Shown: positions 53,243-62,967, numbered from the stretch's first letter. The stretch is 64,000 nt of DNA from Chitinophaga filiformis (GCF_021646545.1 NZ_JAKIRP010000006.1:186001-250000), one strand, 5' to 3'. Program-made: numbers and translations. Notes: generated by a model not told the origin, from the sequence alone.

Positions 53243-54325
53243 ATGAAGAGAATTGTCATGCTCATGGGCTTATATGCCTTGTTGTGCCATATAGGCTGTA
53301 AATCAGCGAAAGAAGAAAAGGAAGGCGATACCAAACTGCTCGTCACCAGCCCTTTGAAAATGGACACGACAATCACCAGTGAATACGTGTGTCAGATCCG
53401 TTCTATACGCAATATCGAACTGAGAGCCCAGGAGAAGGGCTATCTGCAGAGCATTTTTGTAGATGAAGGCCAGTTTGTAAAGAAGGGCCAGCTCCTGTTC
53501 AAGATCATGCCCACCCTCTATGAAGCTGAGCAACAGCGGGCAGAGGCGGAAGTGAATATCGCAGAGATCGAGGTACAGAATACCAAACCACTTGCCGATA
53601 AAAACGTCGTATCAAAAAATGAACTGGCCATGGCACAGGCCAAGCTGGTCAAAGCCAAAGCAGAACTGGCGCTGGCGAAAGCCCACCTGGCTTTTACAGA
53701 CATCAGGGCGCCCTTTGATGGCTTGGTAGATCTCCTGCACCTCAAACTGGGAAGCCTGGTAGAAGAAGGAGAACTGCTGACCACTTTAAGTGACAATAAC
53801 AAAATGTGGGTCTATTTCAATGTTTCTGAACCTGAGTACCTCGCTTATAAAGCCCAGGCCAACACCGGAAAGAAACTGGAAGTGAACCTGCTGACAGCCG
53901 ATAAACAATTGTTCAAACATCCCGGTGTTGTTGAAACCATTGAAAGTGAATTCAACAATGAAACAGGCAACATCGCCTTCAGGGCTACTTTCCCTAATAC
54001 CGAAGGACTGCTCAGACACGGTGAAACGGGTACTATACTGATCAAAAGACCGATCAAAGATGCCTTGATCATTCCGCAGAAAGCAACCCTGGAGATCATG
54101 GATAAAAAATATGTCTATGTAGTGGGTAAGGACAATGTGGTGAAATTAAGACCTATTTCCATTGCCGCTGAAATACCTGACCTGTATATCATAAAAGATG
54201 GATTAGCCGACGGTGAAAAGATACTTCTTGAGGGTTTAAGAAAGGTGAAGAACGACGATAAGATCGCATACGAATATGAGGAGCCAAAGACTGTGCTCTC
54301 TCATTTAATCCTGGCATCGGAATAA
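53243..54325 (+). CDS. RND efflux periplasmic adaptor (membrane-fusion protein)
   Basis: This protein of about 360 residues, started at ATG 53243, is a lipoprotein by its signal (CHIGCKS). It has the two lipoyl half-motifs (RNIELRAQEKGYLQSIFVDEGQFVKKGQLLFKI and FTDIRAPFDGLVDLLHLKLGSLVEEGELLTTL) flanking an alpha-helical hairpin (AEAEVNIAEIEVQNTKPLADKNVVSKNELAMAQAKLVKAKAELALAKAHL). A beta-barrel and membrane-proximal domain follow. It links the pump to the outer-membrane channel encoded downstream. The in-frame start at 53162 is rejected because it precedes the lipoprotein signal. Confidence 0.94.
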   Translation: MKRIVMLMGLYALLCHIGCKSAKEEKEGDTKLLVTSPLKMDTTITSEYVCQIRSIRNIELRAQEKGYLQSIFVDEGQFVKKGQLLFKIMPTLYEAEQQRAEAEVNIAEIEVQNTKPLADKNVVSKNELAMAQAKLVKAKAELALAKAHLAFTDIRAPFDGLVDLLHLKLGSLVEEGELLTTLSDNNKMWVYFNVSEPEYLAYKAQANTGKKLEVNLLTADKQLFKHPGVVETIESEFNNETGNIAFRATFPNTEGLLRHGETGTILIKRPIKDALIIPQKATLEIMDKKYVYVVGKDNVVKLRPISIAAEIPDLYIIKDGLADGEKILLEGLRKVKNDDKIAYEYEEPKTVLSHLILASE

Positions 54326-54351
54326 TGTAAGTATCTAAAAAAAGAAAAAGA

Positions 54352-57300
54352 ATGTTCAACATATTCATGAAAAGGCCTGTCTTTGCGATAGTGATATCAC
54401 TTATCATTATCTTCATGGGCGTACTGGCCATCAATACCCTACCTACCTCACAGTTCCCGTCGATCGCACCTCCCAGGGTAATTGTGAGCGTAGCCTACCC
54501 CGGCGCCAGTGCGGATGTACTGGTACAGTCCGTGCTCATTCCGATGGAAAAAGCGGTGAATGGTGTGCCGGGTATGAAGTATATGACCTCCGACGCTACC
54601 AGTGCCGGTGAAGCTAACATACAGGTAGTGTTCGACCTGGGCACAGATCCTAACCAGGCAGTGGTAAACGTTAAGAACAGGATTGAGCAAGTTACGAGCA
54701 GGCTCCCGCCACTTGTACAACGTGAAGGTATCGTTGTGAACATCCTGCAGCCAAACATGCTGATGTACGTGAACGTATACAGTACAGATAAAAAGGCTGA
54801 TGAGAACTTCCTTTACAACTACGCTAACATCAACATATTAAACGAGCTTAAAAGGGTAAAAGGTATCGGTAATGCCCAGATCCTCGGTAGCCGTCAATAC
54901 GCAATGCGTATCTGGCTGAAGCCTGACCGTATGCGTGCCTATAACGTGTCTACAGATGAAGTGATGGAAGCATTGGCCAATCAGAGTATCATCGGCTCTC
55001 CCGGTCGTCTGGGAAGAAGTGATGGTAAACGCTCTGAGTCGCTCGAATATGTACTGACCTATCAGGGACGCTATAACAAACCGGAGCAGTACCAGGAGGT
55101 GATCATCCGCGCAAATCCGAACGGTGAGCTCCTTTATCTGAAAGACATTGCAGATGTTGAATTCGGAAGTGAGTTCTATGATATCTACTCCAACCTCAAT
55201 GGTCACCCTTCAGCCGCGATCGTATTAAAACAGACGTACGGTAGTAATGCGAGCGACGTAATCAAAGCCATCAAGGCAAAACTCGAAGAAATTAAAAAGA
55301 GCTCTTTCCCTCCGGGAATGAACTATGAGATCGACTATGACGTATCCAGCTTCCTGAATGCCTCTATTGAAAAAGTAGTGCATACCCTGGGTGAGGCCTT
55401 CATACTGGTAGCCATCGTGGTGTTCATCTTCCTCGGCGACTGGCGGTCTACCCTCATTCCGACGCTGGCGGTGCCTGTATCACTGGTGGGTGCTTTCTTC
55501 TTCATGCAGCTCTTCGGACTCACCATCAACCTCATCACACTCTTTGCGCTGGTATTGGCTATCGGTATCGTAGTGGATAACGCTATTGTGGTGATCGAGG
55601 CCGTCCATGCGAAAATGGAGGAAGAGCATCTCTCGCCCTACCAGGCAACTATAAAAGTGATACATGAGATCAGCGGGGCGATTGTGGCTATTACTTTCGT
55701 AATGACGGCAGTGTTCATTCCGGTGGCATTCATGTCAGGACCCGTAGGTATCTTCTACAGGCAGTTTGCCATTACCATGGCTACATCCATCGTACTCTCC
55801 GGTGTGGTGGCGCTGACACTGACACCGGTGCTTTGTGCCATCATTCTGAAGAACAACCACGGACAGCCCAGGAAGAAGACGCTGATGAACAGGTTTCTCG
55901 ATGGTTTCAACTACCAGTTCGAGAAAATGACCGGCAAATATGCCAGCTTCCTGAAACTGATCGTGAACCGCAGAGTGGTCACCTTTGGTATCCTGCTGGC
56001 TTTCGGCGCCGGTATAGTAGGCATCAACAGTAATCTTGCCTCCGGCTTTATTCCCAACGAGGACCAGGGAATGATCTATGCGATCATCCAGACGCCTCCC
56101 GGCGCTACCCTGGAAAGGACCAATGATCTGGCTAAAAGAGTACAGGAAATTGCAGAACATATAGAAGGTATCCAATCCGTTTCGGCACTGGCAGGTTACG
56201 AGGTATTGACAGAAGGTAGAGGTTCCAACGCAGGTACCTGTCTGATCAGTCTGAAAGACTGGTCAGAGCGTAAACACAGTGTGACAGAGATCATAGAAGA
56301 ACTGGAAGAAAAATCAAAAGACATCCCGGGAGCAACCATCGAGTTCTTCGGCCCTCCGGCGGTTCCTGGTTATGGTGCAGCGGGCGGTTTTGCTTTACGT
56401 CTGCTCGACAAGACCAACAGCGATGATTACAAAGAGCTGGAAAAAGTGAACGATCAGTTCATGGCAGCATTGGGTAAACGTAAAGAGCTGACAGGTTTAT
56501 TCACTTTCTTCAGCGCCAACTATCCTCAGTATGAGCTGCAGATTGATAACAAGGCAGCTATGCAGAAAGGTGTTTCAATCGGTAAAGCGATGGATAACCT
56601 CTCGATCCTGATCGGTAGTACCTACGAACTTGGTTTCATCAGGTTCGGTACTTCACTCAAAGTATACGTACAGGCATCGCCCGAATACAGAAGGCTGCCT
56701 GACGATCTGATGAAGCTATATGTAAAGAACAACAAAGATGAGATGGTGCCTTATTCCGCTTTCATGTCCATCAGAAAGACACATGGACTGAATGAGATCA
56801 CCAGGTACAACATGTATACTTCCTCAGCAATCAGAGGTGAACCGGCACCCGGCTACAGCAGTGGTGAAGCCACCAAAGCGATCCAGGAAGTAGCCAAAGA
56901 GACGTTGCCCCGCGGGTATGATATCGACTGGGAAGGTTTGTCGAAAGACGAGGTAGAACGTGGAAACGAAGCGCTCTATATCTTCCTCGTGGTACTGGCC
57001 TTCGTATACCTGATCCTCGCTGCGCAATATGAAAGCTTCCTGCTGCCGCTGGCGGTGATCCTCTCCCTCCCTGCAGGTATTTTCGGCGCCTTCCTCCTTG
57101 TTAAGGTGATGGGACTGGCAAACGATATCTATGCCCAGGTGGGTCTGGTAATGCTTGTTGGTTTGCTGGGCAAGAACGCGGTACTGATCGTGGAATTTGC
57201 GGTGCAGAAACACCGTGCCGGAGCATCGGTGGTGGATGCTGCCATTGAAGGCGCGAGAACGCGTTTCCGTCCGATCCTGATGACGTCCCTGGCATTTATT

Positions 57301-57519
57301 GCCGGTCTGATACCGCTGTTATTTGCCACAGGCCCCGGCGCTATCGGTAACCACACCATTGGTGCAGCATCTGCCGGTGGTATGTTGCTGGGTACAGTTT
57401 TCGGCGTGATCGTCATCCCTGGACTGTACTACATATTCGGCGGTCTTGCGGCAAAACGTAAGCTGATTAAAGATGAAGACGGAAACCCCTTAACAGAAGA
57501 AATCGATCACAATGTTTAG
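54352..57519 (+). CDS. RND efflux pump, AcrB/HAE1 type
   Basis: This 1055-residue inner-membrane pump shows the classical N-terminus MFNIFMKRPVFAIVISLIIIFMGVLAI, twelve transmembrane helices in two groups, large periplasmic loops (SVAYPGASADVLVQSVLIPMEKAVNGVPGMKYM) and the TM4 proton-relay segment LALVLAIGIVVDNAIVVIEAV with its paired Asp-equivalent region. It exports hydrophobic or amphiphilic compounds by proton motive force. The HAE1 type, rather than heavy-metal CusA type, is indicated by the sequence around TM4. Its stop overlaps the start of the channel gene by 8 bases. Confidence 0.95.
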   Translation: MFNIFMKRPVFAIVISLIIIFMGVLAINTLPTSQFPSIAPPRVIVSVAYPGASADVLVQSVLIPMEKAVNGVPGMKYMTSDATSAGEANIQVVFDLGTDPNQAVVNVKNRIEQVTSRLPPLVQREGIVVNILQPNMLMYVNVYSTDKKADENFLYNYANINILNELKRVKGIGNAQILGSRQYAMRIWLKPDRMRAYNVSTDEVMEALANQSIIGSPGRLGRSDGKRSESLEYVLTYQGRYNKPEQYQEVIIRANPNGELLYLKDIADVEFGSEFYDIYSNLNGHPSAAIVLKQTYGSNASDVIKAIKAKLEEIKKSSFPPGMNYEIDYDVSSFLNASIEKVVHTLGEAFILVAIVVFIFLGDWRSTLIPTLAVPVSLVGAFFFMQLFGLTINLITLFALVLAIGIVVDNAIVVIEAVHAKMEEEHLSPYQATIKVIHEISGAIVAITFVMTAVFIPVAFMSGPVGIFYRQFAITMATSIVLSGVVALTLTPVLCAIILKNNHGQPRKKTLMNRFLDGFNYQFEKMTGKYASFLKLIVNRRVVTFGILLAFGAGIVGINSNLASGFIPNEDQGMIYAIIQTPPGATLERTNDLAKRVQEIAEHIEGIQSVSALAGYEVLTEGRGSNAGTCLISLKDWSERKHSVTEIIEELEEKSKDIPGATIEFFGPPAVPGYGAAGGFALRLLDKTNSDDYKELEKVNDQFMAALGKRKELTGLFTFFSANYPQYELQIDNKAAMQKGVSIGKAMDNLSILIGSTYELGFIRFGTSLKVYVQASPEYRRLPDDLMKLYVKNNKDEMVPYSAFMSIRKTHGLNEITRYNMYTSSAIRGEPAPGYSSGEATKAIQEVAKETLPRGYDIDWEGLSKDEVERGNEALYIFLVVLAFVYLILAAQYESFLLPLAVILSLPAGIFGAFLLVKVMGLANDIYAQVGLVMLVGLLGKNAVLIVEFAVQKHRAGASVVDAAIEGARTRFRPILMTSLAFIAGLIPLLFATGPGAIGNHTIGAASAGGMLLGTVFGVIVIPGLYYIFGGLAAKRKLIKDEDGNPLTEEIDHNV

Positions 57520-58945
57520 AAGAAAAGTATATAAGTACATAGGAATAACCTGTGTTTCCTTAGCTGCTGCTGCCTGTGGCGTACCGGCTTTAACGGAAAA
57601 GACAGAGAACAGAACAGTGCCTGCGAGTTATAACAACTCGCAGGACACTGTCAACATCGCAAAGATGAAGTGGAAGGAATACTTCACTGATCCTTACCTG
57701 GCAGCGCTCATTGATACCGCTTTAAAGAACAACCAGGAGCTGAATATCACCTTAGAGGAGATAGAGATTGCCCGGAACGAGATAAGGGCCAGAAAGGGCG
57801 AATACCTGCCATTTGTAGGTGTTCGCGGTGCGGCCGGGGTGGAAAAGGTAGGCCGCTATACCAGCCAGGGTGCCGGTGATGCCACTACTGACATCGAACC
57901 CGGGAAAGAAATGCCCGATCCGCTGCCCGATTTCCTGCTGGGGGCCTATGCTACCTGGGAAGTGGATATCTGGCATAAACTGCACAACGCTAAGAAAGCC
58001 GCAGTGACCAGGTACCTGTCGACGGTAGAAGGAAGGAACTTCATCGTTACCACCCTGATAGCGGAAATAGCGAATTCGTATTATGAATTGCTGGCGCTCG
58101 ACAATCAGCTGGGCATTGTAAAACAGAATATCGATATCCTGAACAATGCGCTGGAAGTGGTAAAGCTGCAAAAGGAAGCTACGAGGGTTACTGAGCTGGC
58201 CGTACGTAAATTTGAGGCAGAGGTACTTAACACCAAAAGCCTTCAGTACGATATCCAGCAGAAGATCACCGAGACCGAGAACAGGATCAATTTCCTGCTG
58301 GGCAGATATCCACAGCCCATTCAAAGAAATCTGCAGACTTTCGACAGTCCGATGCCGGAGATCATTCATTCCGGTATCCCCTCTCAGTTACTGGCTAACC
58401 GTCCCGACATCAAACAGGCAGAACTGGATCTGGCGGCATCCAAACTGGATATAAAGGTGGCCAGGGCGCAGTTCTACCCTTCCCTGGGCATTTCTGCTTC
58501 CTTTGGTTATAACGCCTTCAATCCGACGTACCTGTTCAGGACGCCTAAATCGCTGATGTATTCCCTGGCGGGCGATCTGATTGCGCCGCTGGTCAATAAA
58601 AATGCGATCAAGGCCAATTATGCCACTGCCAACGCGAAACAGGTACAGGCGGCCTACAACTATGAGCGTACTATCTTAAACGCCTATGTTGAGGTGGCGA
58701 ACCAGCTGATCAAGATCGGCAATTTGGCCAAAAGCTATGATCTGAAATCAAAGCAGGTACAGACACTCTCTGAGTCAATTGCCATTTCCAATAGCCTCTT
58801 CCAGTCAGCCCGGGCTGATTACATGGAGGTGTTGCTTACCCAAAGAGATGCACTGGAATCGAAATTTGAACTGATCGAGACCAAAAAACAGCAGCTCAAC
58901 GCCATGGTGAATGTTTACCAGGCCCTGGGCGGTGGCTGGAACTAG
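57512..58945 (+). CDS. TolC/OprM-family outer-membrane efflux lipoprotein
   Basis: This 477-residue protein has a lipobox (LAAAACG) and two OEP repeats, each of long amphipathic helices. Signature parts are WKEYFTDPYLAALIDTALKNNQELNITLEEIEIARNEIRARKGEYLPFVGV and LLANRPDIKQAELDLAASKLDIKVARAQFYPSLGISASFGY. It forms the trimeric exit duct of the pump. The 8-base overlap with the pump gene shows one transcript, and a terminator hairpin follows within 20 bases. Confidence 0.95.
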   Translation: MFRRKVYKYIGITCVSLAAAACGVPALTEKTENRTVPASYNNSQDTVNIAKMKWKEYFTDPYLAALIDTALKNNQELNITLEEIEIARNEIRARKGEYLPFVGVRGAAGVEKVGRYTSQGAGDATTDIEPGKEMPDPLPDFLLGAYATWEVDIWHKLHNAKKAAVTRYLSTVEGRNFIVTTLIAEIANSYYELLALDNQLGIVKQNIDILNNALEVVKLQKEATRVTELAVRKFEAEVLNTKSLQYDIQQKITETENRINFLLGRYPQPIQRNLQTFDSPMPEIIHSGIPSQLLANRPDIKQAELDLAASKLDIKVARAQFYPSLGISASFGYNAFNPTYLFRTPKSLMYSLAGDLIAPLVNKNAIKANYATANAKQVQAAYNYERTILNAYVEVANQLIKIGNLAKSYDLKSKQVQTLSESIAISNSLFQSARADYMEVLLTQRDALESKFELIETKKQQLNAMVNVYQALGGGWN

Positions 58946-58962
58946 TATCCAACAAAATCTGA

Positions 58963-59014
58963 AAACGGGGAAAGATCGACCTGATATCCTTCAGGGTTCG
59001 GTCTTTCCCTGTTT
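58963..59014 (+). terminator. terminator of the RND operon
   Basis: Stem AAACGGGGAAAGA / TCTTTCCCTGTTT (12 of 13 pairs) enclosing a smaller CCTGA / TCAGG stem, 18 bases after the channel gene stop. It ends with GTTTCTTCC. Confidence 0.75.
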
Positions 59015-59016
59015 CT

Positions 59017-59125
59017 TCCATATCACTTCACCTACATTTCCATATCACTTTAGGCTCATTTCTATATCGAAGGGATATATATATGAGCCTAAAGTGATGG
59101 TGAAATGACGGTAAAGCGATATGGA
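59017..59125. repeat. long imperfect inverted repeat, 52-base arms and 5-base loop
   Basis: Left arm 59017-59068 and right arm 59074-59125 pair at 43 of 52 positions, including a perfect 16-bp block ATCACTTTAGGCTCAT (59044-59059) with its complement (59083-59098). The left arm itself contains CCATATCACTT twice. The structure directly follows the RND terminator. It could be an RNA-stabilising hairpin, a protein-binding array or a small mobile palindromic element. No second copy is obvious in this window. Confidence 0.75.
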
Positions 59126-59286
59126 GATATAGAAATCATATCGAACCCAGACCGGGACCAGTGTACCGGAAGTACTGATTTACAACCTCTCAGCACCCAC
59201 CTCCTGATATTTAGTAAATGAATCTGACTACCGCTGTGAAGTATCCGCTTCATTTATTATTTTCGTGACAACCCGTTAATAATCAC
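59126..59286. other. intergenic region before GH130
   Basis: About 160 bases that must contain the GH130 promoter; TATTTTCG near 59259 is a one-mismatch fit to the TAnnTTTG element. Nothing else stands out. Confidence 0.4.
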
Positions 59287-60414
59287 ATGAAAAAGCCATT
59301 TTCCCTGTTCGTTGTCCTGTTAGCCATTAGTTCTCAGCTCCTGGCACAACAACCCATCAGCCGACTCCCCGATTGGGCCCTTGGGCCATTCATCAGACCT
59401 GCCGGTGTCAACCCGATCATCTCACCGGACTCAGGCAGCCGTTTTTATGACCCTATGCAGCAAAAACAGCTGGACTGGGAAAGCAATGACACCTTCAATC
59501 CTGCAGCAGCCGTAAAGGACAGCCAGGTCTATGTGCTTTACCGTGCGGAAGATAAATCCGGCATCGGCATCGGCCACCGTACTTCAAGGATAGGATTGGC
59601 CGGGAGCAAAGACGGCATTGTGATGAAACGTATGAGCAAGCCGGTGCTCTTCCCTGGTACGGACGACCAGCAGGAGTTTGAATGGACAGGTGGCTGTGAG
59701 GATCCCAGGGTGGCTGTTACCGAAGATGGCACTTACCTGATGTTATACACCCAATGGAACAAAAAAGTGCCCCGTTTGGGCTCCGCAACGTCAAAAGACC
59801 TGGTACACTGGAAGAAGCATGGTCCCATCTTCCAGGATGCCTTCAATGGCAGGTTCCATAACATCCCTTCCAAATCAGCTTCCGTGCTGACCACGCTGAA
59901 GAATGGCCAGCTCCGGATCACAAAGTATAAAGGCAAGTACTGGATGTACTGGGGGGAAAACCATGTATATGCTGCCACATCCGACAACCTTGTTGACTGG
60001 GTGCCGGTAGTGGATGAAAAAGGTGCGCTTAAAGTGCTCATATCTCCCCGTAAAGGCTACTTCGACAGTAACCTGACCGAGTGTGGCCCTCCGGCTATAT
60101 TGACCGGTAAAGGCATCGTATTGCTTTATAACGGGAAGAATCTGGGCGGCAAGGATCGGGACACCAACTATACCGCCAACTCGTACTGCGCCGGGCAGAT
60201 GCTATTCAGTGCAGACGATCCCTCAAAATTCATTACCAGGCTCGATCAGCCATTTATGGTCCCTACGGAGCCCTTTGAAAAAAGCGGGCAATATCCTGCC
60301 GGAACAGTGTTTATTGAAGGACTGGTCTATTTCAAGGGTAAATACCTGCTTTATTACGGGTGCGCCGACTCCAGAGTAGCGGTGGCTGTTTATGATCCGG
60401 CCAGGGCCAATTAG
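59287..60414 (+). CDS. secreted GH130 family glycosidase/phosphorylase
   Basis: This 375-residue protein has a signal peptide (1-20, LLAISSQLLAQ). The five-bladed propeller has the GH130 hallmarks TFNPAAAVKDSQVYVLYRAED, the GGCEDPR motif (135-141) containing the catalytic Asp, MLYTQW and the C-terminal YYGCADSRVAVAVYD. GH130 enzymes act on beta-mannosides as phosphorylases or hydrolases. An exported member is more likely a hydrolase, because phosphorolysis needs cytoplasmic phosphate. No mannan-related genes are adjacent. Confidence 0.9.
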   Translation: MKKPFSLFVVLLAISSQLLAQQPISRLPDWALGPFIRPAGVNPIISPDSGSRFYDPMQQKQLDWESNDTFNPAAAVKDSQVYVLYRAEDKSGIGIGHRTSRIGLAGSKDGIVMKRMSKPVLFPGTDDQQEFEWTGGCEDPRVAVTEDGTYLMLYTQWNKKVPRLGSATSKDLVHWKKHGPIFQDAFNGRFHNIPSKSASVLTTLKNGQLRITKYKGKYWMYWGENHVYAATSDNLVDWVPVVDEKGALKVLISPRKGYFDSNLTECGPPAILTGKGIVLLYNGKNLGGKDRDTNYTANSYCAGQMLFSADDPSKFITRLDQPFMVPTEPFEKSGQYPAGTVFIEGLVYFKGKYLLYYGCADSRVAVAVYDPARAN

Positions 60415-60481
60415 ATGAATAAATTTCCTGATATTTGGACCTGCGCTACAAAGGGATCAATCGACGAAAATCAAGGCAACA

Positions 60482-60910
60482 ATGGAAGAAATACTGGAGA
60501 AACAGGTATCGATCAATGCTGCGTCAGGCGAAGTATGGAAATTACTTACTGATACAGCATTAATGAAAACATGGATGGGATCAGCAGAAACACGACTGGA
60601 AATCGCCACCAGCTGGGAAGTTGGTACTCCCATAGTGATCAAAGGGTTTCATCATGTCAACTTTGAGAACAGAGGTAGTGTATTGGAGTATGTACCCAAC
60701 AGCGTAGTTAGTTACAATTTTGTAAGCTCGATATCCCGGTTACCGGATGAGCCGGGAAGTTATACCACGTTGCGGTTCGTGTTAACACCACAGGAAGATC
60801 ATACGGTTGTATCACTCAGCATCAGCAATTTCCCCACGGAAGCTATCTATCACCATCTGAACTTCTATTGGAATGTTACCCTGGCAATGCTGGGCAGGCA
60901 GTATGCGTAA
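60482..60910 (+). CDS. SRPBCC (AHSA1-like) domain protein
   Basis: This 142-residue cytosolic protein has the START-like helix-grip pattern: EKQVSINAASGEVWKLLTDTALMKTWMGSAE at the start, a beta-sheet (GSVLEYVPNSVVSYNFVSSIS ... YTTLRFVLTPQEDHTVVSLSISNF) and the long C-terminal helix. The family binds hydrophobic ligands in a central cavity. The role is unknown; the small membrane-protein gene follows by 41 bases on the same strand. Confidence 0.87.
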   Translation: MEEILEKQVSINAASGEVWKLLTDTALMKTWMGSAETRLEIATSWEVGTPIVIKGFHHVNFENRGSVLEYVPNSVVSYNFVSSISRLPDEPGSYTTLRFVLTPQEDHTVVSLSISNFPTEAIYHHLNFYWNVTLAMLGRQYA

Positions 60911-60951
60911 GGAGAATAATAACAAGGCCTGAAAATTGAGGCCTTCTCTGT

Positions 60952-61299
60952 ATGAGGAAATTCGTCTTTTTATCGCAGGGTATATACTACCTGCTCACTG
61001 GCATCTGGCCTGTTGTACATATCAGCAGCTTTATGCTCATAACAGGGCCTAAAACGGACCTATGGCTGGTGAAAATGGTAGGGTTGCTGGCCGCATCTGT
61101 GGGTATTACGATCCTCGTAATGCGCAGGGTCAAAACGCAGTTCACAATATTGAACTATACCACAGCCATCAGTTTTCTGATCATTGATGTTTATTATTCA
61201 ATGACGGGTATCATCTCTAACATCTATCTGGCAGATGCAGTATTGCAGCTATTGTTTATTGTACTGCTGGCATTCGCTGACCGGAAGAAGGAGCAATAA
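60952..61299 (+). CDS. small four-helix membrane protein
   Basis: This 115-residue protein consists of four hydrophobic segments (LLTGIWPVVHISSFMLITG, LVKMVGLLAASVGITILVM, TAISFLIIDVYYSM, LADAVLQLLFIVLLAFA) with short polar loops and a basic C-terminus. No motif reveals its function. It lies downstream of the SRPBCC gene and converges on the lipoprotein cassette, whose nearest stop is 5 bases away. Confidence 0.72.
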   Translation: MRKFVFLSQGIYYLLTGIWPVVHISSFMLITGPKTDLWLVKMVGLLAASVGITILVMRRVKTQFTILNYTTAISFLIIDVYYSMTGIISNIYLADAVLQLLFIVLLAFADRKKEQ

Positions 61300-61304
61300 C
61301 GATC

Positions 61305-61757
61305 TCATTTACTCAGCAAAGCATTCAGTCCGTCATCATCGGGACTTTGATAAGCGATCTTGTCGATCTGATGATCCTTTACACTAATGATCATCGGATA
61401 GATCTCTTTTCCCTTATCAGGATATTCGATCATATTAGCAGTATCCAGCAACACTTTATTGCTTGATATAACATTACTGCCCAGTTTTATCTTCAGTAAT
61501 TTGGCCGATTGGATCCGCGTGAAAATATACCTGATGTTATCTGTCCTGCCAATGTTATTCTTCACAAACGCTTCCGCTGTACTGATACAACCTTCACAAC
61601 CCTGATTGGGAATGATCACATAACTACCCGTTGCAAGTTTGCTCTTATCCAGTGCATCTATGGCCTGGTGCAGGCTTGTATGTTTATCCGCGCACGCCGA
61701 TGTTAAAAGGGTAATGAACAGGAATAACAACTTATAATCCGATCTTACATTGTACAT
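61305..61757 (-). CDS. lipoprotein with CxxC pair, third gene of peptide cassette
   Basis: This protein of about 150 residues, started at ATG 61757, is a lipoprotein (FITLLTSACADK, C22). It has a CxxC pair in NQGCEGCISTAEAFVKNNI (C54, C57), followed by an alternating strand/helix pattern (IRYIFTRIQSAKLLKIKLG, EIYPMIISVKDHQIDKIAY) compatible with a thioredoxin-like fold. The start lies inside the last 26 bases of the propeller lipoprotein gene. The longer frame to 61820 adds residues that overlap that gene further and hide the lipobox. A thiol redox role on the Cys-rich peptide of the same cassette is conceivable, not shown. Confidence 0.75.
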   Translation of the reverse strand: MYNVRSDYKLLFLFITLLTSACADKHTSLHQAIDALDKSKLATGSYVIIPNQGCEGCISTAEAFVKNNIGRTDNIRYIFTRIQSAKLLKIKLGSNVISSNKVLLDTANMIEYPDKGKEIYPMIISVKDHQIDKIAYQSPDDDGLNALLSK

Positions 61758-62904
61758 ACTGAGCGATGTTTTGATCCTTATTATTAGCATTAAGAAAATA
61801 TAACCCTTCCCGGGTAACAAAGAAGTTGTCTAATGCCAGTGCATCAGGAAGGGCTGCTTCTCCGAGATATTTAAAGTCTTTGTCAAACGCGATCAGACTG
61901 GCCTGCTTCCCTTTTAATATACCACGGTCTGACACCTTACCGGAGGGAGGCAATTCCAGCAACCGGTAATACCTGTCATGATACTCATCGTAAATGATAT
62001 TACGATAGGAAGGCGTGCTGGTATAATAGTCCAGCGCCAGCTTCGGGTCCAGGATTCGTTTATCGCTTTTGGATAATGTCATTGATGTGATACAGATGCC
62101 GGTCCTGCTACCTGCATATAATTCTTTCGTTTGCCAGTTACTATCAATGACCTGTATGTTGTGATCGGCGGGCAAACTGACCACCATTTGCTTTGTCTGT
62201 TCATTATAGGTGGCATATGGCGTACGCATATGCGATCCTCCCCAGTTATGTTCCCAGTATACTTCTGAATATGGCAGACGGCGGGTGATATACCCTTCAG
62301 GCAGTTTAATTTGTGTGCAGATAGTACGGCCGTTCACATATTCCTTTTCGTTCTCTCCTAACAGAAAGCCGGCGCCGACAATTCTATTGCCCAGGAAAAA
62401 AATAGGCGATGCTGCGTTGGCGTAGGGCCAGGAACCAGCATACCCTTTAATACGTGGAGCGTCACGATTAATGAAATCAAGGCTTTTATAAACAGTATCA
62501 CGGATCAGTGAATAGTAGGATAGCTTTGCAGTGCCATAAGCATAGAGAGCAAGGCTATCCGCAGCGAGATATTTCATGTAAGATACCTTCTGCTTAATGT
62601 TCACCTGATGAATGCTATCGGGATGTATCAGCCCTTCTCTTCCAAGCGGGTATTGCAGCAGGCGCTTATTATAGCTATCAAATACATACAATACATTTTC
62701 TGACACATGATAATCGACAGGTGTCGAAATACCCATGACCATTAAACTATCGAGATAAAGCTGCAGCGTATCATTTGTGGATATGGCCAGCGGAATAACA
62801 GTACCGGCAGTGTTACAATTTGACCAGGGTTCTTCCTTCACAGTATCACAGGCATAAAGAGAGATAACAAGGCCGCATAATAAAAACAACAATCTTCCTG
62901 ACAT
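61732..62904 (-). CDS. DUF4221-like beta-propeller lipoprotein, second gene of peptide cassette
   Basis: This protein of about 390 residues, started at ATG 62904, has lipobox SLYAC (C19). The body has six or so beta-propeller blades with recurring hydrophobic strands (YHVSENVLYVFDSYNKRLLQYPLG, YMKYLAADSLALYAYGTAKLSYYSL, MVVSLPADHNIQVIDSNWQTKEL, GLYFLNANNKDQNIAQY). It resembles the DUF4221/BF3164-type lipoproteins that accompany small secreted peptides (for example NVEALA-type) in Bacteroidota. The in-frame 62964 start would run through the hairpin upstream and lacks a proper signal. The function is unknown, with a surface or periplasmic location expected. Confidence 0.78.
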   Translation of the reverse strand: MSGRLLFLLCGLVISLYACDTVKEEPWSNCNTAGTVIPLAISTNDTLQLYLDSLMVMGISTPVDYHVSENVLYVFDSYNKRLLQYPLGREGLIHPDSIHQVNIKQKVSYMKYLAADSLALYAYGTAKLSYYSLIRDTVYKSLDFINRDAPRIKGYAGSWPYANAASPIFFLGNRIVGAGFLLGENEKEYVNGRTICTQIKLPEGYITRRLPYSEVYWEHNWGGSHMRTPYATYNEQTKQMVVSLPADHNIQVIDSNWQTKELYAGSRTGICITSMTLSKSDKRILDPKLALDYYTSTPSYRNIIYDEYHDRYYRLLELPPSGKVSDRGILKGKQASLIAFDKDFKYLGEAALPDALALDNFFVTREGLYFLNANNKDQNIAQYVQCKIGL

Positions 62905-62932
62905 AGGTCCGTTTAGACTTGAAATAAATAAA

Positions 62933-62961
62933 ATAAACAGGGCGGGGTACGCCCTGTTTAT
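62933..62961 (-). terminator. attenuator/terminator between peptide gene and lipoprotein gene
   Basis: Perfect 12-bp stem ATAAACAGGGCG / CGCCCTGTTTAT with a 5-base loop, starting 7 bases after the peptide stop. Read leftward it is followed by TTTATTTATTTC. It would stop most transcripts after the peptide gene, so the peptide is made in excess of the two lipoproteins. Confidence 0.82.
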
Positions 62962-62967
62962 CATCCG

